A program made the position numbers and the translations under genes. A DNA stretch of 64,000 nucleotides from Longilinea arvoryzae. Its GTDB lineage: Bacteria > Chloroflexota > Anaerolineae > Anaerolineales > Anaerolineaceae. The notes under the pieces were generated by a model. That model saw only the letters and a program-made list of their open reading frames with translations. It ran no database searches and was not told where the DNA came from. The stretch lies in the NCBI RefSeq assembly GCF_001050235.1, contig NZ_DF967972.1, forward strand, positions 2,741,901-2,805,900, in the 5' to 3' direction. This document shows, piece by piece, positions 16,284-25,019 of this stretch (the first letter of the stretch is position 1; each line of letters starts with the position of its first letter).

Positions 16284-17780
16284 TTATTCGACCCAGTTCA
16301 GGGTTCGTGTGACGGCTTTCTTCCATCCGGCAAAGAGTCTGGAGCGCTGTTCTTCTTCCATCGCCGGCATCCAGGTGCGGTCCTGGCCCCAGTTGTTACG
16401 CAGTTCGGCAAAATCCGACCAGAAACCGACCGCCAGCCCGGCGGCATAAGCCGCGCCGAGTGCGGTCGTTTCGGTGATGCGCGGGCGTACAACCGGGACA
16501 TTCAGAATATCCGCCTGGAATTGCATCAGCAGTTCGTTGGCCACCATGCCGCCGTCCACCTTGAGCGATTTCAACCGGACCCCAGAATCTTTCTCCATGG
16601 CATCGAGTACTTCGCGCGTCTGGTAGGCGGTGGCTTCCAACGCGGCCCGGGCGAGATGACCGCGGTTGATATAGCGCGTCATGCCGACGATGACGCCGCG
16701 CGCGTCGCTGCGCCAGTAAGGCGCAAACAGGCCCGAAAAGGCCGGCACAAAATAGATACCTCCATTGTCCTCGACGCTGCGCGCCAGAAATTCGATCTCG
16801 GCGGATTTTTCGATCATTTTAAAATTGTCGCGCAGCCATTGAACCAGCGCGCCGGCAATGGCGATCGAGCCTTCCAGACAATACACAGCCGGATCATAAC
16901 CAATCTTATACCCCAATGTGGTCAGCAAACCGCTTTTACTGGGCACCGGCGTCGGGCCGGTATTCATCAACATGAAACAACCGGTGCCGTAGGTGTTCTT
17001 GGCTTCGCCCGGTTCGTAACAGGCCTGCCCGAAGATGGCCGCCTGCTGATCGCCCAGATCACCGGCGACCGGGATGCCCTCCAGTGTTTGGACCGCATAG
17101 CCGTAGATTTTCGAGGACGCGCTGATCCTGGGCAGCATCTGGCGGGGAATGCCCATCAAATTCAAGATTTCGGCGTCCCATTGCAAGGTTTGAAGATCCA
17201 TTAAGAGGGTGCGCGAAGCGTTGCTGACATCGGTGACATGGATGCCGCCGCGCGGTCCACCGGTCAAATTCCAGATCAGCCAGGTGTCGATATTGCCGAA
17301 GATGGCTTCGCCCTTTTCAGCGGCTTCTCGTAAGCCGGGAATGTTGTCCAGAAGCCAGCGTATCTTGGGGCCAGAAAAATAGGTCGCCAACGGCAACCCG
17401 GTCTTCTCGCGCAACCGGTCCTGACCGCCATCTGCCGCCAGTTGATTGCAGAATACGTCTGTGCGCGTATCCTGCCAGACAATGGCGTTTGCGTAAGGTT
17501 GGCCAGTAAATCGATTCCAGACCACAGTCGTTTCGCGTTGGTTGGTGATCCCGACCGCCGCGATATCCTGGAGCGTAAGATCGGCTTTGTTCAAAGCGTT
17601 TGCGATCACTTCGCGTGTGTTCTGCCAGATCTCGAGCGCATCATGTTCCACCCAACCGGCTTTGGGGTAGATCTGTTGGTGCTCTTTTTGATCGGCGGTA
17701 ATGATATTGGCGCTGTGATCGAATACCATGCAGCGTGTACTGGTCGTTCCCTGATCGATGGCAAGGATGAATTTCGGCAT
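16284..17780 (-). CDS. glpK: Glycerol kinase
   Basis: GlpK phosphorylates glycerol with ATP to glycerol 3-phosphate. The 498-aa protein is full length for the FGGY family: the N-terminal DQGTTSTR phosphate loop, GITNQRET, the substrate-contact motif WQDTRT, the DVSNASRT motif, and the C-terminal [16 protein letters not shown] and GAAYAAGLA motifs are visible. GGAGG precedes the ATG. It is the first gene of the operon and feeds the glpA product directly. A glpF facilitator is not visible in the window. Confidence 0.97.
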   Translation of the reverse strand: MPKFILAIDQGTTSTRCMVFDHSANIITADQKEHQQIYPKAGWVEHDALEIWQNTREVIANALNKADLTLQDIAAVGITNQRETTVVWNRFTGQPYANAIVWQDTRTDVFCNQLAADGGQDRLREKTGLPLATYFSGPKIRWLLDNIPGLREAAEKGEAIFGNIDTWLIWNLTGGPRGGIHVTDVSNASRTLLMDLQTLQWDAEILNLMGIPRQMLPRISASSKIYGYAVQTLEGIPVAGDLGDQQAAIFGQACYEPGEAKNTYGTGCFMLMNTGPTPVPSKSGLLTTLGYKIGYDPAVYCLEGSIAIAGALVQWLRDNFKMIEKSAEIEFLARSVEDNGGIYFVPAFSGLFAPYWRSDARGVIVGMTRYINRGHLARAALEATAYQTREVLDAMEKDSGVRLKSLKVDGGMVANELLMQFQADILNVPVVRPRITETTALGAAYAAGLAVGFWSDFAELRNNWGQDRTWMPAMEEEQRSRLFAGWKKAVTRTLNWVE

Positions 17781-18005
17781 AAATCCTCCAGGTTTATTGT
17801 AAGAAGGGAGACCCTTGTTTCAATTTTGGCCCCATACCGCCAGAATTTTTGCGGGGAATGATCGAAAGGGCGATTTGACGGGTTCGTAAAAAGTATACAC
17901 CGCTTCGCCGGGTAGACTACCAAAAATGGTGGTGACTCAGCCTTCACAATTTTCTATACTGCAATAGTAATCAGATGATTGAGATGGAAAGTCATTGGAG
18001 GAGTG

Positions 18006-18908
18006 ATGAACACAAAACAATCGGCAAGTTTATTGGCGTCTTTTTCTGATGAAATGGCCGGTCTGGTCGAATCCGCGGGTGAATCGGTCTTTTCGGTGGC
18101 TGCCCGGCGTCGATTTCCGGCTTCCGGCTTTGCCATCGCGGATAATTTGATGATCACGGCCGATCATGTCATCGAGCAGGAGGATAACATCCTGGTTGGA
18201 AATGCCGCGGACAACTTTTCGGCCAGCCTGGTTGGAAGAGATCCGCAGCATGACCTTGCGTTGCTCAAAGTAGAACACATCCGCATGAAACCGCTCACCC
18301 CGGCTTCCGAACCCGCCCGGGTGGGCAGCCTGACTCTCGCGCTGGCACGGCCCGGCCGAACGATCCAGGCCAGCCTGGGCGTCCTATCCTCGAGTGGCGA
18401 ATGGTCGTTCCGGCGAGAAAAAGGGACGCGGGCAATTTTGAGGGCAGAAGTAAGCGCCTACCCGGGATTCTCCGGCGGGCCTTTGATCGATGTCAACGGG
18501 GCAGTGCTGGGATTGAACACGTCCGCAATATCGATGGGCGGATTGGCAACCCTTTCCATGGCGTTTCTACAGGGCGCGATCGACCAATTGAAGACCTACG
18601 GGCATGTGCGTCAGGGATATCTCGGCGTGCGCTTCCAGGTCGTCGAGTTGGGAAGCGAGCAGGTGAAGCTCCTGGCGCGCGAGCAAAAGACGGGATTGCT
18701 TGTTTCCGGCATCGAGGAGAACAGCCCCGCTGCCAAAGGCAAGTTGCAGGTCGGGGATATTTTGATTGGATTGGGCGGCGAAGTGGTTTATAGTATAGAG
18801 ACACTCCAGGCAATCCTCTCCGGAGATCGGATCGGCAAGGTGACCTCCATCGAGCTCCTGCGGGGTGGATCGGTGCAGATGTTGGAGGTGGAAATCGGTG
18901 AGCGATGA
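18006..18908 (+). CDS. Cytoplasmic HtrA-like (S1C) serine protease with PDZ domain
   Basis: The 300-aa protein has a trypsin-fold domain (residues about 27-200) with the catalytic triad visible as H54 (TADHVI), D83 (QHDLALLKV) and S156 (GFSGGP in place of the usual GNSGGP), followed by one PDZ domain (about 210-295, ending in a strand-rich LLRGGSVQMLEVE). There is no signal peptide or membrane anchor, unlike DegP or DegS, so it probably acts in the cytoplasm. Its start at 18006 follows GGAGG. The next gene, a LuxR-type regulator, begins inside its last 11 bases, which suggests joint function. The substrate is unknown. Confidence 0.88.
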   Translation: MNTKQSASLLASFSDEMAGLVESAGESVFSVAARRRFPASGFAIADNLMITADHVIEQEDNILVGNAADNFSASLVGRDPQHDLALLKVEHIRMKPLTPASEPARVGSLTLALARPGRTIQASLGVLSSSGEWSFRREKGTRAILRAEVSAYPGFSGGPLIDVNGAVLGLNTSAISMGGLATLSMAFLQGAIDQLKTYGHVRQGYLGVRFQVVELGSEQVKLLAREQKTGLLVSGIEENSPAAKGKLQVGDILIGLGGEVVYSIETLQAILSGDRIGKVTSIELLRGGSVQMLEVEIGER

Positions 18909-19506
18909 GGCGGTGACAATTCGCATCGGGCTGGTCAGCGCGCAGCCGCGGTTTACCACATGGCTCATGGCTGCGGTGGAAGACTCGCCGCGCCTGCGAT
19001 TAATGCGCGTAGTCATGACAATCGATCGAATTGACCCGAAGGATATCGATATCCTAGTTCTTGCAGGGGAGGGTATGCCCCTGCAAGAACTCATTCTTTA
19101 TCTCGAACGGAACTCTCTTCGGGGCGCTATTCTATTTTCGGTCGAGGGAGCGATCGATCCGAAAATACTGATGTCTTCCTCACGCCCCCTGGGTTGGCTT
19201 TCGCCAGAGATGACCCGCGCCCAATTTAGCGCGGCGATCGAAGCGGTTTATGCCGGATTCAACGTGATTTCAGCCGGAGAAGAATCGACCGGCGGCGATG
19301 TCGAAATCGAATCGCTCAGCGACCGGGAGACCCAGGTGCTGCGATTTATCGTCGAGGGCTTCAGCAATCAAATGATTGCCGAAGCCCTCCAGATCAGTGA
19401 AAACACGGTGAAATTTCACCTGACGAATATCTATTCGAAACTTGGGGTCTCGCGGCGCAGTGCAGCCATTCGAAAAGCCATCGGCAACGGGTTGATCGCA
19501 TTATAA
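18898..19506 (+). CDS. LuxR-type DNA-binding regulator with degenerate receiver
   Basis: The 202-aa protein ends in a canonical LuxR/NarL helix-turn-helix (SDRETQVLRFIVEGFSNQMIAEAL...TVKFHLTNIYSKLGVSRRS). The N-terminal 125 residues fold like a receiver (alternating IRIGLVSAQ, DIDILVLAGEGMP, RGAILFSVEGA) but the phospho-acceptor aspartate position holds Ala in ILVLAGEG, so it is probably not phosphorylated. I start it at the GTG at 18898 because GGAGG sits 9 bases upstream; it overlaps the protease stop by 11 bases. Regulation by proteolysis or by protein contact with the protease is a reasonable inference. Confidence 0.82.
   Translation: MSDEAVTIRIGLVSAQPRFTTWLMAAVEDSPRLRLMRVVMTIDRIDPKDIDILVLAGEGMPLQELILYLERNSLRGAILFSVEGAIDPKILMSSSRPLGWLSPEMTRAQFSAAIEAVYAGFNVISAGEESTGGDVEIESLSDRETQVLRFIVEGFSNQMIAEALQISENTVKFHLTNIYSKLGVSRRSAAIRKAIGNGLIAL
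19056..19091 (+). repeat. 14-bp inverted repeat inside the LuxR-type gene
   Basis: AGTTCTTGCAGGGG (19056-19069) is perfectly complementary to CCCCTGCAAGAACT (19078-19091) with an 8-base loop. It lies wholly inside the coding frame of the regulator gene. Confidence 0.8.
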
Positions 19507-19527
19507 CGACAGAATGCGCATAGCCAA

Positions 19528-21096
19528 TTACTTGATCGAATACACTGCCTTATTGGACGCCAAAGATAAGACGGCCCTCTGCTTCGCCTTGACGACCGAG
19601 TTGATCCATTTGGGATTGGTTTGCAATTGCGTTTCGACGATTTTTCGGAAATGATATCCGTAAATTGTCATCGTAATGGCCATGGGCATTCGGTTGGGGA
19701 AGCGGAAGAGCGTCCAGAAGAACAGATTCCAGTATTGCTTGCGCTCCTTGCCCACAATTCCCAACAGGGTTATGGACCGCAGGAGGGCTTTAATCTCTCG
19801 AAATTCGATGTGCACGGGAGATTTATTGGGCTGGTAGACTTTCAGGAAAGTCTTGACGCGCGCATAGAAGTTCTTGGGGGAATAAATGGTCTGGATTACT
19901 TTTTGGTATCCCTTCGACAGGGCATAGGGGTCCATCTTGGGCAAGATGTTGGTCGAGCCATCCGCGTTGTCGCCGGTCATTTCGTTCAGGATACGGCCCT
20001 CCGCTTGTAGGCGGGTATATAGTTGCGTGCCAAACGGCGCCTGCAGCAGGCCGACCATGGCTACGTTGATGCCGCTTTCCTGGATGAAGCGAATTTGGCG
20101 ATCGAAAATCGTCGCGGCATCGCTGTCGAACCCAACAATGAAACCCGCCATGATGTGCAGGCCGGCATGTTGCAATTTATGCACAGCCTCGAGCAGATCG
20201 CGATTCCGGTTCTGGGATTTGTGGCACTCGGTCAGGCTGGAATCATCCGGCGTTTCGATGCCGATGAAGATGCTGATAAAGCCCGCCGCAACCATCAATT
20301 GGATCAATTCATCATCGTCCGCCAGGTTGATCGATGCTTCGGTGATGAAATTACAGCCAACCTTGCCCTTGCGCCATTCGATGATGGCCGGCAGAACTTC
20401 CTCTTTGAGTTCCTTCTTGTTGCCGATGAAGTTATCATCCACGATAAAGATATTGCGCCGCCAACCCAGAGTGTAGAGTTGGTCCAATTCACCGATCAAT
20501 TGCTCAGCGCTCTTCGTGCGGGGTTTATGCCCCAACAGGGCGGTGACGTTGCAGAATTCACAGTTGAACGGGCAACCGCGTGAATACTGGACAGCCATCG
20601 AATCATAGGCGTCCAGATCGAGCAACTCCCAGGCCGGGGCGGGGGACTGGCGGATATCAGCATATTCTTCCGTCCGGTAGAGATGCTGTGGGCGACCGGC
20701 TTCGAGGTCGGCCAGGAATTGAACCAGGGTGATTTCACCTTCGTTGAGAATAAAATGATCCACCTCGGGGAAACTCTCATATTCACCGGTAAAGAGCGGG
20801 CCGCCGGCCACGATCTTGATCTTTTTCTGTTTCGCCTGATGGATCACCTGTTTGACCGACTCGCGTTGAATATCCATCGCGCTGATGAACAGGTAATCTG
20901 CCCATTCCAGGTCCTGATCGGTAAGCGGTTGAATGTTCAGGTCGACCAGTCGCTTTTCCCATTCGCGGGGCAGCAGGGAAGCCACGGTGATCAAACCGAG
21001 CGGGGGATTGCACACCTTCTTTTCGACAAAATCGAGGGCGTATTTAAAACTCCAAAATGTTTCTGGAAAAATTGGCTGAACCAGCAAAATTTTCAT
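19528..21096 (-). CDS. B12-binding-domain radical SAM enzyme (DUF4070-like)
   Basis: The 522-aa protein starts at 21096 with MKILLVQPIF behind GGAGG. It has an N-terminal Rossmann cobalamin-binding domain (residues 1-125), a radical SAM core with the cluster cysteines C175, C179 and C182 in RGCPFNCEFCNV, and a C-terminal helical extension (from about 360) like the DUF4070 group that contains hopanoid methylases HpnP/HpnR and many unassigned enzymes. The substrate is unknown; the nearby genes give no pathway hint, although methylation or rearrangement of a hydrophobic molecule is typical of the group. It lies back to back with the two-component genes at 21266. Confidence 0.85.
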   Translation of the reverse strand: MKILLVQPIFPETFWSFKYALDFVEKKVCNPPLGLITVASLLPREWEKRLVDLNIQPLTDQDLEWADYLFISAMDIQRESVKQVIHQAKQKKIKIVAGGPLFTGEYESFPEVDHFILNEGEITLVQFLADLEAGRPQHLYRTEEYADIRQSPAPAWELLDLDAYDSMAVQYSRGCPFNCEFCNVTALLGHKPRTKSAEQLIGELDQLYTLGWRRNIFIVDDNFIGNKKELKEEVLPAIIEWRKGKVGCNFITEASINLADDDELIQLMVAAGFISIFIGIETPDDSSLTECHKSQNRNRDLLEAVHKLQHAGLHIMAGFIVGFDSDAATIFDRQIRFIQESGINVAMVGLLQAPFGTQLYTRLQAEGRILNEMTGDNADGSTNILPKMDPYALSKGYQKVIQTIYSPKNFYARVKTFLKVYQPNKSPVHIEFREIKALLRSITLLGIVGKERKQYWNLFFWTLFRFPNRMPMAITMTIYGYHFRKIVETQLQTNPKWINSVVKAKQRAVLSLASNKAVYSIK

Positions 21097-21234
21097 CGTA
21101 TACCTCCATGTATTTGCATTCGGCCTAAGGTTACAGCCGATAAGGAGGTTGAGTATGTGGAGTGAGTCACAAGCCACCTCATGTGTACCCCGTTACCCAA
21201 TCCGCTCCAAACCGTGACTCGGATGGGATGGGTG

Positions 21235-21257
21235 TGACCCTGTGGGTCAGTTATAAT
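21235..21257 (+). promoter_or_regulatory. Operator-like palindrome and -10 of the two-component operon
   Basis: TGACCC-TGT-GGGTCA (21235-21249) is followed after two bases by TATAAT (21252-21257). The ATG of the kinase gene is at 21266, so transcription would start at or within a few bases of the start codon, giving an almost leaderless message. The palindrome covers the spacer/-35 area and could bind the operon's own regulator. Confidence 0.55.
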
Positions 21258-21265
21258 AGGGCTGT

Positions 21266-22447
21266 ATGAATACAGTTTCGCGGCCAATTAAAGTAGGAAC
21301 AAATGCCGATCTGGCTTTTGCGGTGGTTGTTTTGGCGTCCTATTTTGCGACGTTCAGCTCCATTCGCCGGACATCGGCCATCGAACTGATCTTGATGATT
21401 GGTTTTGGCGTCGCTTATATCCTGATTGGCATTTATGGTTATGCTTCGGCGCGTGAATCCAGCCGGTTCAAGTATCAATTGGCTTATTTCGTCATCCAAA
21501 TTCCGTTGGGCTGTTTGATCATCTACCTTGGAAAAGGCGCAGCCTATAACGCCCTGTTGTTGTTGCCGCTCATGGCGCATGCGGTGATCCTGCTATCCCC
21601 ACGACTGGCGAACATTGTGGGGGGCGTGATTTTGGTCGGGTATGTCGTAGCCATCCGGGCTTTCTCACCTGATTGGACCATGGTGTGGAATGGCCTGCCG
21701 ACCTTCCTCGCGGGTCTAGTATTCATTACCGTATTCACTCAAAGCGCGGTCAGCGAGGAACGCGCCCGGGCGGAAGTCGAACGCCTGGTCGGCGAACTGA
21801 CCACCGCCAACCAGCAACTACGGGCTTATGCCGTTCAGGTGGAAGAACTGGCCATCGCTAAAGAACGCAACCGGCTGGCGCGCGAAATTCACGATGGCCT
21901 GGGGCATTATCTGACCACCATTCATATGCAGATTCAGGCTTCCAAGGCGATCATGGCAAAGGATCCGCAAAAGGCCATGGACGCATTGGACAAGGCCCTG
22001 GATATGACGCATCAAGCGCTGGCGGATGTGCGCCGCTCGGTAGCTGCGTTGCGTTCGCCGGCCATGCTCGACCTGACTTTATCGGACATGCTTGCGGAGT
22101 TGGTTGAGAATGTCAAATCAGGCGGCATGAAGGCTGAACTCGAAATAGAAGGAGAACCCCGCACGCTTTCTCCTCAGGCGCGTTTGACGCTGTACCGCTC
22201 CGCGCAGGAGGCTCTAAATAATTCCTTGAAACACTCCCAGGCAACAAAGCTGTCGGTATTGCTTGATTTTCAAACCAAAGATAGGGTAAGCTTGAGAATA
22301 GAGGATAACGGACTGGGTACGGACCAGTTGGACGGCGGATTCGGGTTGATCGGAATGAAAGAACGCGTCCACATGCTCGACGGCGATATTCAAATCCAAA
22401 CCGCCAAAGGACGGGGGTTTAGAGTGGAGATACGATTACCGGGATGA
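21266..22447 (+). CDS. NarL-type sensor histidine kinase
   Basis: The 393-aa membrane protein has an N-terminal half with about six helices (residues 15-160) and no recognisable extracellular sensor domain, followed by a HisKA_3 dimerisation region with the phospho-histidine H209 in REIHDGLGH and a HATPase domain with the N-box EALNNSLKHS, G1 DNGLG and GFGLIGMKER. The kinase is encoded with its response regulator in one operon (ATGA overlap at 22444). The short sensor with many helices resembles LiaS/VraS-type intramembrane kinases that monitor envelope stress; that is inference. Confidence 0.92.
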   Translation: MNTVSRPIKVGTNADLAFAVVVLASYFATFSSIRRTSAIELILMIGFGVAYILIGIYGYASARESSRFKYQLAYFVIQIPLGCLIIYLGKGAAYNALLLLPLMAHAVILLSPRLANIVGGVILVGYVVAIRAFSPDWTMVWNGLPTFLAGLVFITVFTQSAVSEERARAEVERLVGELTTANQQLRAYAVQVEELAIAKERNRLAREIHDGLGHYLTTIHMQIQASKAIMAKDPQKAMDALDKALDMTHQALADVRRSVAALRSPAMLDLTLSDMLAELVENVKSGGMKAELEIEGEPRTLSPQARLTLYRSAQEALNNSLKHSQATKLSVLLDFQTKDRVSLRIEDNGLGTDQLDGGFGLIGMKERVHMLDGDIQIQTAKGRGFRVEIRLPG

Positions 22448-23100
22448 ACCCAATCAAGATATTGATCGTCGATGACCAGGCTCTGTTTCGCGAGGGGCTG
22501 CGGACGCTACTCTCTGTCCAATCCGATTTCGAAGTGGTTGGCGAAGCCGGCAACGGTGAAGAGGCGCTGCGCTATGTCGCCCAGTATCGTCCAAACGTCA
22601 TCCTGATGGATTTACGGATGCCGATCATGGACGGCGTCACCGCCACCCGCCGGCTGCGCGAATTGTACCCGGAGTGCAAAGTCATCGTTCTCACGACTTT
22701 CGATGACGACGAGGACATTTTCGAGGGCATGCGCGCCGGCGCAGTGGGATATCTCCTCAAGGATGTCTCTTCGGAAAAGTTATTCGAAGCCGTCCACGCG
22801 ACCAGCCGCGGCGAATATTTCTTGCTGCCGTCCATCACAGCCAAGGTGATGGCTGAATTTTCGCGGCTTTCCCGGCCGGCGCCGAAACCGGATTTCGAAT
22901 TGGTGGACCCATTATCTTCCCGCGAAGTCGAGATTCTGCGCCTGGTATCGACGGGATTGTCGAACAAAGAAATCGCCGATAAATTGGTCATTGCTGAAGG
23001 CACCGTGAAGAATCATCTGACCAATATTCTGGCGAAATTATCTGCGAAAGATCGCATGCAAGCGGTGATCAAGGCCAGGGATTTGGGCATCATTCCCTGA
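22444..23100 (+). CDS. NarL/LuxR-family response regulator
   Basis: The 218-aa protein has a complete receiver (acidic pair D10-D11, phospho-acceptor D56 in LMDLRMP, conserved Thr in VLTTFDD, Lys in LLKDVSS) and a C-terminal LuxR helix-turn-helix (SSREVEILRLVSTGLSNKEIADKL...TVKNHLTNILAKL). It overlaps the kinase gene by 4 bases. It is the cognate regulator of that kinase and likely controls the membrane-protein gene that follows 89 bases later. Confidence 0.94.
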   Translation: MNPIKILIVDDQALFREGLRTLLSVQSDFEVVGEAGNGEEALRYVAQYRPNVILMDLRMPIMDGVTATRRLRELYPECKVIVLTTFDDDEDIFEGMRAGAVGYLLKDVSSEKLFEAVHATSRGEYFLLPSITAKVMAEFSRLSRPAPKPDFELVDPLSSREVEILRLVSTGLSNKEIADKLVIAEGTVKNHLTNILAKLSAKDRMQAVIKARDLGIIP

Positions 23101-23189
23101 GGAATATGCCTGACGCCAAAAAGATTATGACTTGAGGCACATGCGAGTCCCGGCCAAAGCAGGTATTCTTTACACTCAGAGGTCCATAA

Positions 23190-24044
23190 ATGCAATTACC
23201 CGAAATTCATCCAAATAACCAGCAACCCCGCAGAGGAATTGCTTCTGTGGCGGGATTGGCTCTCATTGCAACGGGATTGGTCGTTCTTGCCGAACAGACT
23301 TTTAAGACGGGTTGGCTGATCCTGGTAGCCTTACCCTTGATCGGGGTCGTTTTCTTTGCTTCATTGGTCCGGCAGCAGCGGTTGGGTCTGACCATACCAG
23401 GCAGCCTGGTTTTGACCATTGGAATCGGCCTGCTCCTGGCGCTAAAAGTATTTGCCAAAGCGGGATGGGCGGTGCAATTCGGTTTCATACTACTGGTATT
23501 TTCTTTCGGTTGGGCACTGATCACAATCGTCACCCATTTTGTAGGAAGCAAAGACGTCCTGTGGCCGTTGATCCCTGCCGGCGCCATCTTTTCGCTGGGC
23601 GCCAGTTTCTTCTGGGGCGATTTGAGCCTGATTAGCTTTGTATTCTTCATCGTCACCGGGTTCGGCCTCGTGTTCCTGTTGACAGGCATTTATACCCGCT
23701 TGTTTGGGTTGATCCTGACCGGCGCCCTTTTGGTGGGCATCGGTCCCGGTGTGTACTTCGGATGGAACCAGAATGCGGGTCCGAATGCGCTGGCCCAGAC
23801 AGGCATTATGCTGGTCTGGTTCTCGCTGGGATGGGGCATTCTCACGGTTTTGAATCGGGCCCTGTTTCATAAATTCATCTGGTGGCCGTTGATCCCCGGT
23901 GGAATCCTTGGAATGGTCGGCTGGGGGCTTTATATTGGTGGAAATCCCGGAAACGCACTAAGCTTCATCGGAAACACGGGTTCGATTGGCCTGATCATTT
24001 TTGGCGCCTATTTGCTGTTGATGAAGCGCGGCCTGCACCAATAA
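23190..24044 (+). CDS. Polytopic membrane protein with internal repeat
   Basis: The 284-aa protein has about eight hydrophobic helices. Two halves are related: residues 105-140 and 210-248 both read as GWxLxT...WPLIPxGxI...G, showing an ancient tandem duplication. A proline-rich short N-terminus precedes the first helix. No enzymatic motif is seen. It follows a NarL-type two-component pair on the same strand, the setting of LiaF-like or other envelope-stress membrane proteins, so it may be the target or a partner of that system. It ends 4 bases before the convergent patatin gene, leaving no space for a terminator. Confidence 0.75.
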   Translation: MQLPEIHPNNQQPRRGIASVAGLALIATGLVVLAEQTFKTGWLILVALPLIGVVFFASLVRQQRLGLTIPGSLVLTIGIGLLLALKVFAKAGWAVQFGFILLVFSFGWALITIVTHFVGSKDVLWPLIPAGAIFSLGASFFWGDLSLISFVFFIVTGFGLVFLLTGIYTRLFGLILTGALLVGIGPGVYFGWNQNAGPNALAQTGIMLVWFSLGWGILTVLNRALFHKFIWWPLIPGGILGMVGWGLYIGGNPGNALSFIGNTGSIGLIIFGAYLLLMKRGLHQ

Positions 24045-24048
24045 CACC

Positions 24049-24888
24049 CTAGTCATAGACAGCTTCCAGGATGGCCCCCAATTTTTCCTGGGCAGCCAAT
24101 TCGCCGGCCCGGATGATCTCCTTCGCACGATGAAAACCGAAAAGAAGAGATATCTCGGGAGAAATATGCGGCTCGATCAGAATTTCCGGCCTGTTTAGCT
24201 CCAATTGATGGCGGGTCAATTCGGCGACCATAATCAACTCGGATAGATAGAAATCGTTGAAGAACTCAGGCAGTGGGATCGGCCAGCGGATATGCCTGGG
24301 CGGCTCGACCCATTGGGCCTGATTTTGCGGGCATAAATGGACATCGACCGCGATCACGCAATCCGCGCCGGCTTGTTTCACGAGTTGGATTGGTAAATTA
24401 TCCAATACACCCCCATCGACAAGAATCCGGCCATCGTCAAGGACGGGTTTGAAGATGCCCGGAACGGCGATAGTCGCATAGACGGCCGGCAAAACCGAAC
24501 CTGACGAAAGCAGGATTTCACTTCCCGTCAATAAATCCACAGCGGTCAGGGTGGTTGGAATCTTCAAATCTGCAAACGTCAAACGTTCACCCAGCCATTC
24601 ACGAATGTAATTGCGAACTTTCTGTCCTTCCAGCAAACCGCGACGTTGCGGCGTAAGGTCGACCAGTTTCATGAATTCCCTTAAGTGCGAGAAACGAAGC
24701 GCGCGATCTTCTATTTCCGCCGGGGAGAAACCCGCTGCATAAGTTACCGCCACCAATCCACCCATACTCGTGCCGGCCAGAAGGGAAATGGGGATCCCGG
24801 CTTTTTCGAGTACTTTCAAAACACCGATATGCGCCAAACCGCGCGCGCCGCCGCCGCTCAGTGCCAGACCTATTTTCTTCGCTTCCAT
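24049..24888 (-). CDS. Patatin-like phospholipase (RssA type)
   Basis: Patatin domains hydrolyse lipid esters with a Ser-Asp dyad. This 279-aa protein shows the oxyanion loop SGGGARGLAHIG (N-terminus), the nucleophile elbow GTSMGG, and the dyad aspartate in VDGGVLDNLP. I start it at the ATG at 24888 because GAGGG is 7 bases upstream; a GTG two codons earlier would have no room for a ribosome site. No signal peptide is present, so it probably acts on the inner face of the membrane. The gene is divergent from typA. Confidence 0.9.
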   Translation of the reverse strand: MEAKKIGLALSGGGARGLAHIGVLKVLEKAGIPISLLAGTSMGGLVAVTYAAGFSPAEIEDRALRFSHLREFMKLVDLTPQRRGLLEGQKVRNYIREWLGERLTFADLKIPTTLTAVDLLTGSEILLSSGSVLPAVYATIAVPGIFKPVLDDGRILVDGGVLDNLPIQLVKQAGADCVIAVDVHLCPQNQAQWVEPPRHIRWPIPLPEFFNDFYLSELIMVAELTRHQLELNRPEILIEPHISPEISLLFGFHRAKEIIRAGELAAQEKLGAILEAVYD

Positions 24889-24925
24889 TTTCACACCCTC
24901 GGAATGTCTGATGAATATTCCCCTC

Positions 24926-24955
24926 TTTGCAAAGATATCCTCCTCATGATATTAT
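24926..24955 (+). promoter_or_regulatory. Promoter of typA
   Basis: TTTGCA (24926-24931) and TATTAT (24950-24955) are 18 bases apart, and the -10 is preceded by TGA, giving an extended -10. The ATG of typA is at 25020, leaving a leader of about 55 bases. Confidence 0.55.
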
Positions 24956-25019
24956 TACACGCTTGTCGACTGGATTCATTAATCCCGTCGAGTACGCTGG
25001 AATGGGAAAAGCAGGAATT

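Noticed and set aside
16251..17204. 317-aa open frame antisense to glpK
   Set aside because: glpK is unmistakable; the antisense frame has no motif.
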